Below, piece by piece: positions 41,487 through 48,686 of a DNA stretch of 64,000 nucleotides. Under the pieces are notes generated by a model. That model saw only the letters and a program-made list of their open reading frames with translations. It did no database searches and was not told the DNA's origin. Origin of the DNA: Flectobacillus rivi. GTDB taxonomy: Bacteria; Bacteroidota; Bacteroidia; Cytophagales; Spirosomataceae. The stretch is from assembly GCF_030056655.1 (NCBI RefSeq), contig NZ_JASHIE010000013.1, forward strand, positions 163,804 through 227,803, written 5' to 3'. The translations under genes were made by a program, and so were the position numbers. Within the stretch, counting starts at the first letter, position 1. Every line of letters begins with the position of its first letter.

Positions 41487-42496
41487 CCCTTTCTCTCAAA
41501 GAGATATATCAAAATTTTCAAAACGAAAATCCTAAAGTTAGAATAAGAGACGCCGCCAAGCAATTGGGTGTTTCTGAAGCAGAATTGCTAGCCACCTCAA
41601 TTGGTGAAGGTGTGGTACGACTGAGTGGGGATTTTAGAGAGTTGATGAAACAAATTCCTTCGTTGGGATATGTGATGGCGCTGACTCGTAACGAAAGCTG
41701 TGTGCACGAACGCAAAGGAAAATACGAAAAGGTCTCATTCAACAACCACGTTGGGTTGGTACTAGGCGAAGATATCGACCTACGTTTGTTCATGAGCCAT
41801 TGGAAATTTGGTTTTGCTGTTGAGTCTCAAAACAAAAGTCTTCAGTTTTTTGATGAAAATGGAAATGCTGTTCATAAAATCTTTTTGCAAGAAAGTAGCA
41901 ATGTAGCGGCCTACCAAGACATTGTTTCTAATTTTCGAGATACTGAACAATCAGAATTGTTGGAGGTAATTCCTGAAATTGAATTTATGGCTCCGCCAGC
42001 TAATCCTGATTTGGATGTTGAGGCATTTCAGGAAGCTTGGTTAAAATTGGAAGATACCCACCAGTTTTTTCCTTTATTACAAAAATTTGGGGTAAATCGT
42101 CAGCAAGCTTTGGCTTATGCACCTGAAGGATACGCACAAAAAGTTTCGGTGGAGCAAGTAAAACAGGTGCTAGAAGAAGTATCAAGTACAAATACAGATA
42201 TTATGATTTTTGTGTCGAGCAAAGGCTGTATTCAAATTCATACAGGCTTGGTGCAAAAGTTGGTATCTATGGGACCTTGGTTCAATGTACTGGATCCACA
42301 ATTCAACCTACATTTGCGTGAAGATCATATTGCTGAAGCTTGGCTCGTGAAGAAACCAACCAACGATGGCATAGTTACAAGTTTGGAATTATTTGATGAA
42401 AATTTCCAACAAATTGCCTTGATTTTTGGAAAAAGAAAACCAGGCAAACCAGAATTAGAAGCTTGGCGAGTAGCCTTGGAGAAATTTATAAACTAA
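41474..42496 (+). CDS. hmuS: HemS/HmuS-like haem-degrading or haem-trafficking protein
   Basis: This cytosolic protein has 340 residues and the internal duplication of the HemS/ChuS family. The first half has RIRDAAKQLGVSEAELLATSIGEGVVRL, MALTRNESCVHERKGKYE and LFMSHWKFGFAVE. The second half repeats these as FGVNRQQALAYAPEGYAQKV, FVSSKGCIQIHTGLVQKL and LHLREDHIAEAWLVKKPT. Family members bind haem and release iron or pass haem on. It overlaps hmuV by 13 bp and ends the operon, followed by a terminator. Confidence 0.9.
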   Translation: MSSVTLSLKEIYQNFQNENPKVRIRDAAKQLGVSEAELLATSIGEGVVRLSGDFRELMKQIPSLGYVMALTRNESCVHERKGKYEKVSFNNHVGLVLGEDIDLRLFMSHWKFGFAVESQNKSLQFFDENGNAVHKIFLQESSNVAAYQDIVSNFRDTEQSELLEVIPEIEFMAPPANPDLDVEAFQEAWLKLEDTHQFFPLLQKFGVNRQQALAYAPEGYAQKVSVEQVKQVLEEVSSTNTDIMIFVSSKGCIQIHTGLVQKLVSMGPWFNVLDPQFNLHLREDHIAEAWLVKKPTNDGIVTSLELFDENFQQIALIFGKRKPGKPELEAWRVALEKFIN

Positions 42497-42510
42497 TGAT
42501 TGATTTTGTA

Positions 42511-42545
42511 GAATCGGTACCGTTTGTGGTACCGATTTCTTTTTG
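42511..42545 (+). terminator. Intrinsic terminator of the haem operon
   Basis: GAATCGGTACC pairs with GGTACCGATTT across a 6-nt loop, followed by CTTTTT, 15 bp after the hmuS stop. Confidence 0.88.
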
Positions 42546-42669
42546 AGTAAAAAAAGCAGAGAATTGTATAAGCAGTATGAAAGACTAAATTAGTAGTGCC
42601 TTTTGATAGTATCCATCTGATTATGTGTTCAATCCAATAACAGATATACTATTAACCAATAACTTCTTG

Positions 42670-43116
42670 TTACTTAGCGAATTTTATCTCTAGAGAAGCC
42701 AATTCTCGAATCCATCTGGCTCGGCGTTTTTCTTTTGGGACAATCAATCTAAAAGTCCCTTCGTTGGGTGCAATTAAAATAGGTGAATCTGTAAACTCAG
42801 GGTCAAACTCGGTTAAGGCAAAAACCACTTCATAGCCATCAGAAGCCTTTGCAACGACGTATTTTGATAGACTTTCGCCTCGTAATTGATTTCCCAATGT
42901 AACGCCAGCGACTTTGAATAGCTCATAAACACCCACGGCGTTATAAGTTTTGCTTTGATCTTTGTCTTTTACTTCAAAATTAGAAGAAGGATATTTACTC
43001 AACGCTTGTGCATCGAGGTTGATTTCTTGCTGTACTTCTCCGAAAATTCTTAATTTTTGGGCAGAAATAGAGTAGGAGAGTAGTACTGAAAATAGGATAA
43101 ATAATGATTTTTTCAT
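42670..43116 (-). CDS. Small exported oxidoreductase-molybdopterin-fold protein
   Basis: This exported protein has 148 residues (signal MKKSLFILFSVLLSYSISAQ). LDAQALSKYPSSNFEVKDKD, YNAVGVYELFKVAGVTLG and ASDGYEVVFALTEFDPEF match short periplasmic relatives of the sulfite-oxidase molybdopterin fold. The mature protein contains no Cys, so it lacks the usual Mo-ligating residue and probably does not hold the cofactor as in true enzymes. Its start overlaps the end of the di-haem peroxidase gene by 4 bp, so the two are cotranscribed. The role is unknown; association with periplasmic redox or metal metabolism is inferred. Confidence 0.7.
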   Translation of the reverse strand: MKKSLFILFSVLLSYSISAQKLRIFGEVQQEINLDAQALSKYPSSNFEVKDKDQSKTYNAVGVYELFKVAGVTLGNQLRGESLSKYVVAKASDGYEVVFALTEFDPEFTDSPILIAPNEGTFRLIVPKEKRRARWIRELASLEIKFAK

Positions 43117-44204
43117 GGATTTGGTGTTTTATGAGGATTCGCGAAAGCGGGATTTTGAATAAAGCTTGAATCGGTGAGTGTATGTAAAAAGGCAATAATA
43201 TCTTGTTTTTCCTGAACCGTTAATGCAAGACTTTTTCCGTTCTTTTCGTTCGTATTATTTTTCAAAAAAGGGCTTAAATTCGGAACATTCTCGATATGTT
43301 CGTTATAATGATCGAGCACACTTTCCAGTGTTTTAAATCTGCCATCGTGCATATAAGGTGCTGTGAGGGCAATATTCCTCAAAGTTGGAACTCTGAACCT
43401 TGCCTTATCAATGGTGTTTTGAGTAGTTTCAAAACGCCCCAAATCTCTTTCATCAATGAGAAGTCCATTATTATGGAATAATTCGATATAGGTTTTGGCG
43501 CCCCCGTGGCACTGGACACAACCAGCGCCACGAGCGCCATTTTCAGGTTGAGGTAAGCTTGAAAATAGTTTTAATCCATTGGATTCATGAGAGTTAAGTG
43601 ATGTTGTTCCTGCTAAATATTGATCATATTTGGCATTGGCTGAAATAAGGGTTCTTTCAAATTGAGCAATAGATTTTGTAATGAGTTCGGGTGTAATCTT
43701 TTTTGTATGAAAAACCTCTAAAAATAGTGCTGGATATAACCTAGTCTTTTCAAGTTTTTGACACGAGACAGCTAGACTTTGAGCCATTTCATCAGGATGC
43801 GTAAGTGGTCCCATGGCTTGTTCTTCCAAGCTTGATGATCTACCATCCCAAAACAATTGTCGAACCCAAAGCAAATTGGCGAGTGACATACTATTGCGTT
43901 TGGTGGTTTTTCCACTGACGCCAACGCTCAGAGTTTTTCCATCAGTAAAAGCTAAGGTTTGTTGATGACAACTGGCACATGAAATTTGGTTATTGGCAGA
44001 TAAAAGTGGCTCATAGAACAGCATTCGTCCTAGGTAGACCACTTCTTTTTGCATTGGGTTATCGCTTGGAATAGAAAATCTATTTCCAAAGTTTTTGGGA
44101 TATTCTAACAGATATTCGCCTCTCGGAATGAGCTCTGTCGAGACAAAAGCCATCAGTATTGTAAGTATCGAACTCGCAAGTACGAACCATTTAAGCTTTT
44201 TCAT
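43113..44204 (-). CDS. Di-haem cytochrome c peroxidase (CCP/MauG family)
   Basis: I chose the ATG at 44204 (363 residues) because it opens an export signal (MKKLKWFVLASSILTILMAF); the open frame extends 24 codons upstream without one. Two c-type haem motifs are present: CASCH (about 97-101) and CVQCH (about 255). NRFSIPSDNPMQKEVVYLGRMLFYEP, RNSMSLANLLW, FWDGRSSSLEEQAMGPL and APYMHDGRFKTLESVLDHYN are family motifs. Such enzymes reduce H2O2 in the periplasm or oxidise partner proteins. It lies next to haem and iron uptake genes. A 38-bp near-palindrome covers its promoter region. Confidence 0.9.
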   Translation of the reverse strand: MKKLKWFVLASSILTILMAFVSTELIPRGEYLLEYPKNFGNRFSIPSDNPMQKEVVYLGRMLFYEPLLSANNQISCASCHQQTLAFTDGKTLSVGVSGKTTKRNSMSLANLLWVRQLFWDGRSSSLEEQAMGPLTHPDEMAQSLAVSCQKLEKTRLYPALFLEVFHTKKITPELITKSIAQFERTLISANAKYDQYLAGTTSLNSHESNGLKLFSSLPQPENGARGAGCVQCHGGAKTYIELFHNNGLLIDERDLGRFETTQNTIDKARFRVPTLRNIALTAPYMHDGRFKTLESVLDHYNEHIENVPNLSPFLKNNTNEKNGKSLALTVQEKQDIIAFLHTLTDSSFIQNPAFANPHKTPNP

Positions 44205-44205
44205 T

Positions 44206-44243
44206 CCATATTCGTTGTATTTGTACAAATATAGCGAATATGG
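44206..44243. promoter_or_regulatory. 38-bp near-palindrome over the peroxidase promoter
   Basis: Arms CCATATTCG and CGAATATGG (44206-44214, 44235-44243) enclose an inner palindrome TATTTGTACAAATA. The leftward -7 candidate TATATTTG (44226-44233) lies inside it. A dimeric regulator site is inferred. Confidence 0.55.
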
Positions 44244-44275
44244 AATGAAAATAGAAAAGTTAATGATTTGAATCA

Positions 44276-44306
44276 TTGGTGAAGATTGTTTAAAATGTTA
44301 TTTTTG
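44276..44306 (+). promoter_or_regulatory. Promoter of the small hypothetical gene at 44327
   Basis: TTG (44276-44278), a 20-nt spacer and TATTTTTG (44299-44306) fit the Bacteroidota consensus. The predicted start site leaves a leader of about 14 nt before the TTG start codon. Confidence 0.6.
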
Positions 44307-44326
44307 TTAAAATTTCTATAAAAATA

Positions 44327-44863
44327 TTGAGAGCACTCACAAGCATATTTCTATTGGTATTATTACTAAATTCTATTTTTAGTAAAAGTATTGCTTTGTT
44401 GATGGTTCATGAAACGCCTCAAATTGAACAGGAAGATCTTGTTTCTGAACAAATAGAAGTTGGTATGCCAATGATTTTGCCTTACACCTTTGACTTTCAT
44501 AATAGGGTAGAAGGAAGAGCCTTGGTAGAGCACGATGGAAAGTTTTATAGTGTAGTGGAAAAAATCTATAGAAATGATAGTTTGATTACAGTATTACAAT
44601 TGAATGAAAAAGCCACTCAAAAAATCAAACAAATTGCGCAAGAAGTTAAATTAGAAAGTGGACAAACACCAACTTCTGATCCTATCCAAAAAGCATTAGA
44701 ACTCTGTAAAAACTTAGTAGTAGAATATTTACCTAACATTACCTTTTCTACTGTTTCCTTATCAAAAAGTACTTCCTTTATTTATACAAAAAAGACTTTT
44801 TATTATTCTACTTTGTATCATTTTTCCTACTATTTGAAGCTTCTCAAACCTCCGTGTTTTTAG
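44327..44863 (+). CDS. Hypothetical protein with N-terminal signal or anchor
   Basis: I do not recognise this 178-residue protein. A hydrophobic N-terminus (MRALTSIFLLVLLLNSIFSK) opens at a TTG codon; the next in-frame ATG lies inside the hydrophobic stretch. The mature part is soluble with a Lys/Glu-rich helix near 95-115 (EKATQKIKQIAQEVKLE), and the C-terminus is rich in aromatic residues (YYSTLYHFSYYLKLLKPP). A promoter at 44276-44306 supports expression. It lies between the divergent peroxidase and the FecA-like receptor, in an iron/haem neighbourhood. Confidence 0.55.
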   Translation: MRALTSIFLLVLLLNSIFSKSIALLMVHETPQIEQEDLVSEQIEVGMPMILPYTFDFHNRVEGRALVEHDGKFYSVVEKIYRNDSLITVLQLNEKATQKIKQIAQEVKLESGQTPTSDPIQKALELCKNLVVEYLPNITFSTVSLSKSTSFIYTKKTFYYSTLYHFSYYLKLLKPPCF

Positions 44864-45273
44864 TTATACTTATAATTAATTTGTATTTTTAATATTAAAA
44901 TATCATTCATAATGATTTATAAATAATTTTGTTTTTAAATTCTATGAAATGATTTTGCAATAATGAAGATGTTTAAACTTTCGTAAAATTACTGGCGTAA
45001 GCAATGAATTTATACTGTTTGAGCGAAGCGAGTTTATAAATTCTTGAATTTTTTGCGGCCGCCGCTGCGGTTACTTTTTGTTTCAAGACAAAAAGTAAGA
45101 GGAAGAGTTAAGCCAAATAGCCTATTTTGATAAAAGTTTTAGCAGATTCATTTTTAATGTTTATTAAATACAAAATAATTAATATGAAATTTTATTTAAT
45201 TCTCGACTCATAAATTGAGCCGAGAGTTATGCTTTTATCTAATAAGTGAACTATTACGTTTTGAAGAGAAGAA
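44864..45273. other. 410-bp AT-rich gap with a GC-rich repeat patch
   Basis: I see no gene. ATCATT-CAT-AATGAT at 44902-44916 is a weak Fur-like hexamer palindrome. The segment 45006-45098 is a distinctive structured repeat (separate entry). The FecA-like gene promoter should lie in the AT-rich part after 45110 but no clear box is visible. Confidence 0.5.
45006..45098. repeat. Structured repeat-like element with GC-rich core
   Basis: GAATTTATA (45006-45014) is inverted at 45035-45043. A GC-rich patch TTTTGCGGCCGCCGCTGCGG (45052-45070, including a NotI site) stands out from its AT-rich surroundings. It is followed by a perfect hairpin TTACTTTTTGT, loop TTCAAG, ACAAAAAGTAA (45071-45098). The composition and double hairpin suggest a small inserted repeat. 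Confidence 0.55.
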
Positions 45274-47460
45274 ATGAATTTAAAATATTTTACAACTACA
45301 TTATTTATATCATGTTGGGCTATAAAAACCAATGCTCAAACGACTGATTCTACTAAATCTAAAGAGTTACAAACTATTACAGTAGAAGGAAAAAGTCTTC
45401 ACGAAGACATAGGTCGTCTTTCTGGAATTACGGGTACGTATATCATGGAAGGTAAGAAAAGCGAAGTCCTAAAAGTATCACAATTGAACGCCAGTATTAC
45501 CGACAAAACAGGTCGTCAGATTTTTGCCAAAGTCCCTGGTGTATTTGTGTACGACATGGATGGAACGGGGAATCAGGTCAATATTTCGACGCGCGGACTA
45601 GACCCACACCGAGGTTGGGAATTCAATATTCGTAAAGATGGCGTTATTACCAATTCGGATATGTATGCCTATCCTGCAAGCCATTATAGTGTGCCCATGG
45701 AAAGCGTAGAACGTATTGAATTGGTTCGTGGAACGGGTGCGTTGCAATATGGAGCGCAGTTTGGCGGGATGCTCAACTATGTTAGTAAGCAAGCTAGTGG
45801 CCATAAAGCTATTGAATTAGAAGCTATTTCGACAGCAGGATCCTATAATCTTCTGAGCAATTATGTATCGTTGGGAGGAACGCTTAAAAAATGGAAATAT
45901 TATACTTATTTTCTTCAAAAATCGCGAGACGGATATCGTGATTATGAGCACACCAACATGAATGCTCAGGGGGCTGTGGTACAGTTTGCACCAAACGAAA
46001 AATGGAATTTTCGTTTGGAATGGGCACGTTCCAGCTATTTATACCGTATTCCAGGGCCATTAACGGATGCCATGTTTGCAACTGATCCGACTCAGGCAAC
46101 ACGTAGTCGCAACTATTTTAGTCCTACAATTAATGTTCCGTCGTTTAGAGCAACTTACCGTTTGAGTGCTAATACCACTGTAGAGTTTACTTCTTCGGCA
46201 GTTATTGGAACTAGAAATAGCGTGATGTTTGATAAACTAGCGACCATTCAGGATACACTAAACCGTGCGACTCTACAATACGCTAATCGTCAGGTAGACA
46301 TTGACCGTTTTAATAGTTTTACCAATGAGTTGCGTGTCTTGAGTCATTACAAAATAGGTCAAGTGGAAAGTAATTTGGCGAGTGGTGTTCAGGTAATGAC
46401 CAACGATTTGCATCGTACGCAATTGGGCAAGGGGACAACTGGAGATGACTATGATTTAACTTTAGTTGACCCTGTTTGGGGAAGAGACCTGCATTTTGCT
46501 ACCAATAACGTAGCTATTTATGCAGAAAATAGTTTTTATGTTCTGAAAAATCTGAAAGTGAATGCAGGGGCACGGGTTGAAATGGGAGAGAGCCGTATGA
46601 GTGGTACAATGACCTATTATCCAGAAAATAAAATTCCTGTATCTATCAAGCACCAATACCCTTTGTTGGGAGCAAGCTTTAGCTACAAGCCAAGTTTATT
46701 AGGTGAAGTATATGGAGGATTCTCGCAAATGTACAGACCAATGATTTTTAAAGACTTAGTACCAAGTTCTATTTATGAGAAAGTCGATCAAAATATCAAG
46801 GATGCCAAAGGATACAACCTCGAATTAGGTTACAGAGGACGCAAAGGCTTTTTGAAATGGGACGTTACAGGCTTTTTGTTGAGATACGATAATCGTTTTG
46901 GAACCTTAGGAATTACCGATGAAACAGGTACATTTATTACGTACCGTACCAATATCGGAAACTCTGAAACGAAAGGCTTAGAGATTTTTATTCAAGGAGA
47001 TTGGAATTTGAGTAAAAAATCTTCTCTATCAATCTTTACTTCGACCTCACTGATGGATGGAAAATATGTTTCTGGGGAAGTCAAAACGGGTAATGCGAAT
47101 ATTTCTGTGGTAGGTAATAAAATTGAGAGTGTTCCTGCGGTAATTACACGCAATGGGCTTACTGTCAACATCGGTGCGATTAGTTCTACACTTTTGTATA
47201 GCTACACATCCGAAACTTATGCCGATGCGCTCAATACCCGTACCCCAAATGCAAGTGGTGCTATTGGCTTGGTTCCTTCGTATGGTATTCTTGATTTAAA
47301 TGCAGCTTGGAGACTAAGCGACATGATTCAGTTGAAAATGAATATCAATAATATTACAAACGAGCATTATTTTACCAAAAGACCATTATTCTATCCTGGT
47401 CCAGGTATTTGGCCTTCAGACGGACGTAATATGCAACTGTCTTTGACGATTAAGATTTAG
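45274..47460 (+). CDS. FecA-like TonB-dependent siderophore receptor
   Basis: This is an outer-membrane receptor of 728 residues (signal ends KTNAQ, residue 22). It has a TonB box region LQTITVEGKSL, then a plug with IFAKVPGVFVYDMDGTGNQVNISTRGLDPHRGWEFNIRKDG and YSVPMESVERIELVRGTGALQYGAQFGGMLNYVSK. This plug pattern is typical of FecA-type iron(III)-citrate receptors. There is no carboxypeptidase-like domain. The C-terminus NGRNMQLSLTIKI ends without the usual aromatic residue, and its TAG stop lies in a dispersed repeat starting at 47456. A ferric chelate is the expected cargo; the precise ligand is unknown. Confidence 0.85.
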   Translation: MNLKYFTTTLFISCWAIKTNAQTTDSTKSKELQTITVEGKSLHEDIGRLSGITGTYIMEGKKSEVLKVSQLNASITDKTGRQIFAKVPGVFVYDMDGTGNQVNISTRGLDPHRGWEFNIRKDGVITNSDMYAYPASHYSVPMESVERIELVRGTGALQYGAQFGGMLNYVSKQASGHKAIELEAISTAGSYNLLSNYVSLGGTLKKWKYYTYFLQKSRDGYRDYEHTNMNAQGAVVQFAPNEKWNFRLEWARSSYLYRIPGPLTDAMFATDPTQATRSRNYFSPTINVPSFRATYRLSANTTVEFTSSAVIGTRNSVMFDKLATIQDTLNRATLQYANRQVDIDRFNSFTNELRVLSHYKIGQVESNLASGVQVMTNDLHRTQLGKGTTGDDYDLTLVDPVWGRDLHFATNNVAIYAENSFYVLKNLKVNAGARVEMGESRMSGTMTYYPENKIPVSIKHQYPLLGASFSYKPSLLGEVYGGFSQMYRPMIFKDLVPSSIYEKVDQNIKDAKGYNLELGYRGRKGFLKWDVTGFLLRYDNRFGTLGITDETGTFITYRTNIGNSETKGLEIFIQGDWNLSKKSSLSIFTSTSLMDGKYVSGEVKTGNANISVVGNKIESVPAVITRNGLTVNIGAISSTLLYSYTSETYADALNTRTPNASGAIGLVPSYGILDLNAAWRLSDMIQLKMNINNITNEHYFTKRPLFYPGPGIWPSDGRNMQLSLTIKI

Positions 47461-47540
47461 TGATTTGTGATTGAGTGGATGAGTGATTATTTTGGAATGT
47501 ATTTCACCCGTAGAGACGCAATGTATTGTGCCTCTACGGG
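47456..47540. repeat. Two-block dispersed repeat, also a bidirectional terminator
   Basis: Block A (47456-47493, TTTAGTGATTTGTGATTGAG and on) overlaps the receptor stop codon. Block B (47507-47540) is a 34-bp palindrome with CCCGTAGAG and CTCTACGGG outer arms, placed between convergent genes. The inverted sister copy is at 11671-11750. Confidence 0.7.
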
Positions 47541-47546
47541 TAATCA

Positions 47547-48629
47547 TCACATTTTCACCTTTCTCCACCACAGCAAAAATCCTGTAATTGACAATAGGGC
47601 GGGGCTGAGTCCTAGAATAACATAAAGTATTTTGAGTAAAATACCTCCGTAGTTTCCCACATGGAGCGGATAAAGCAGCGCTTCGATTTTGTCCCAAAAT
47701 TCCATTTCTTCAAACCGTCCCATACTACTGAATTGGCCTGTTTGAGCATCAAACTTTATAAAATTGCCGCCTGCAAATAAGGCATTTTGCCCAGCGATAT
47801 TTCCTCTAACATTAAATTTCTTTTCGGGTTGTGTTGGGAAATACACATAATTAGGGACTAAATCTGGCATTTTTAGTCGGGCTTCATGATACATCTTGTC
47901 GATTGAAACTTTTACAAGGGTATTCTCGGGAGCTAATTCCTTTTCTACCTTCCACTTTTCTGTTTCAAAAGCAAATAAATTCATCCAAAAGCCTGTAAAA
48001 AACACGACTATATTGAAAAGCAAAGCCCAAACGCCCACAATTCGATGTAAATCCGAGGAAATAGTACGCCAGTTTTTGGTTTTTATTTGCACTTTGAAAG
48101 TAAGTACTTTCCAAATAAATTTTCGGTAAACAATCAAGCCCGTAATAATCGAAATAAGCATACAAATCCCCATAATGGCTGTTATCGCTGCTCCTGGCAT
48201 TCCTAAATGGAAAGAAAAATGAAATTGAAATAGCCAATCTATCAACCCTGTTACAAAAGTATCGCTTCGCCCTGTTCGGATGATTTTTCCTGTGTATTGG
48301 TTGATATTCAGTCCTCCCAAATCATAAGTCATCAATTTGGCATCGTTAAGATATAAACGAAACTTATACGATTCATCTGGCGAAGCCACAGGATTTATCC
48401 AAGACGCCCCATCTAATCGAGGATATTCTTTGACAATTACCTGATAAAGAGTATCTAAAGAAAGAGGTTTACCTGTAGGAACTACCTTTGTAGATTCATG
48501 ATCCAGAAAGTGCTCTAGCTCGTCTTTGAAGACTAATAGTGAGCCACTTACGCCTAAGAGTAATAAGAAAATTCCAGTTACTAAGCCAAACCATTTGTGA
48601 ACACTATAAATATTTCGATAAATACGCAT
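47547..48629 (-). CDS. PepSY-TM membrane protein (ferric-reductase-like)
   Basis: I start this at the ATG at 48629 (360 residues), which gives MRIYRNIYSVHKWFGLVTGI, the typical first segment of PepSY_TM proteins; the frame extends 12 codons further without support. About four membrane helices are visible: GLVTGIFLLLLGVSGSLLVF, GAAITAIMGICMLISIITGLIVY, VGVWALLFNIVVFFTGFWM and the C-terminal LLKILYVILGLSPALLSITGFLLWW. PepSY domains lie in the periplasmic loops. Conserved His residues (HKWFG, FHFSFHLGM, DLHRIVGVW) suggest haem binding. Such proteins (PiuB/FoxB type) help reduce iron from siderophores at the inner membrane. It lies 57 bp after the other PepSY gene. Confidence 0.82.
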   Translation of the reverse strand: MRIYRNIYSVHKWFGLVTGIFLLLLGVSGSLLVFKDELEHFLDHESTKVVPTGKPLSLDTLYQVIVKEYPRLDGASWINPVASPDESYKFRLYLNDAKLMTYDLGGLNINQYTGKIIRTGRSDTFVTGLIDWLFQFHFSFHLGMPGAAITAIMGICMLISIITGLIVYRKFIWKVLTFKVQIKTKNWRTISSDLHRIVGVWALLFNIVVFFTGFWMNLFAFETEKWKVEKELAPENTLVKVSIDKMYHEARLKMPDLVPNYVYFPTQPEKKFNVRGNIAGQNALFAGGNFIKFDAQTGQFSSMGRFEEMEFWDKIEALLYPLHVGNYGGILLKILYVILGLSPALLSITGFLLWWRKVKM

Positions 48630-48686
48630 GATTGTTGATGTCCATAAAAATCGGCTACCAGTCAACAGATAGCCGATAAATGAAAA

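Noticed and set aside
44205..44276. Longer N-terminus of the di-haem peroxidase
   Set aside because: It would read through the promoter palindrome; the ATG at 44204 gives a normal export signal.
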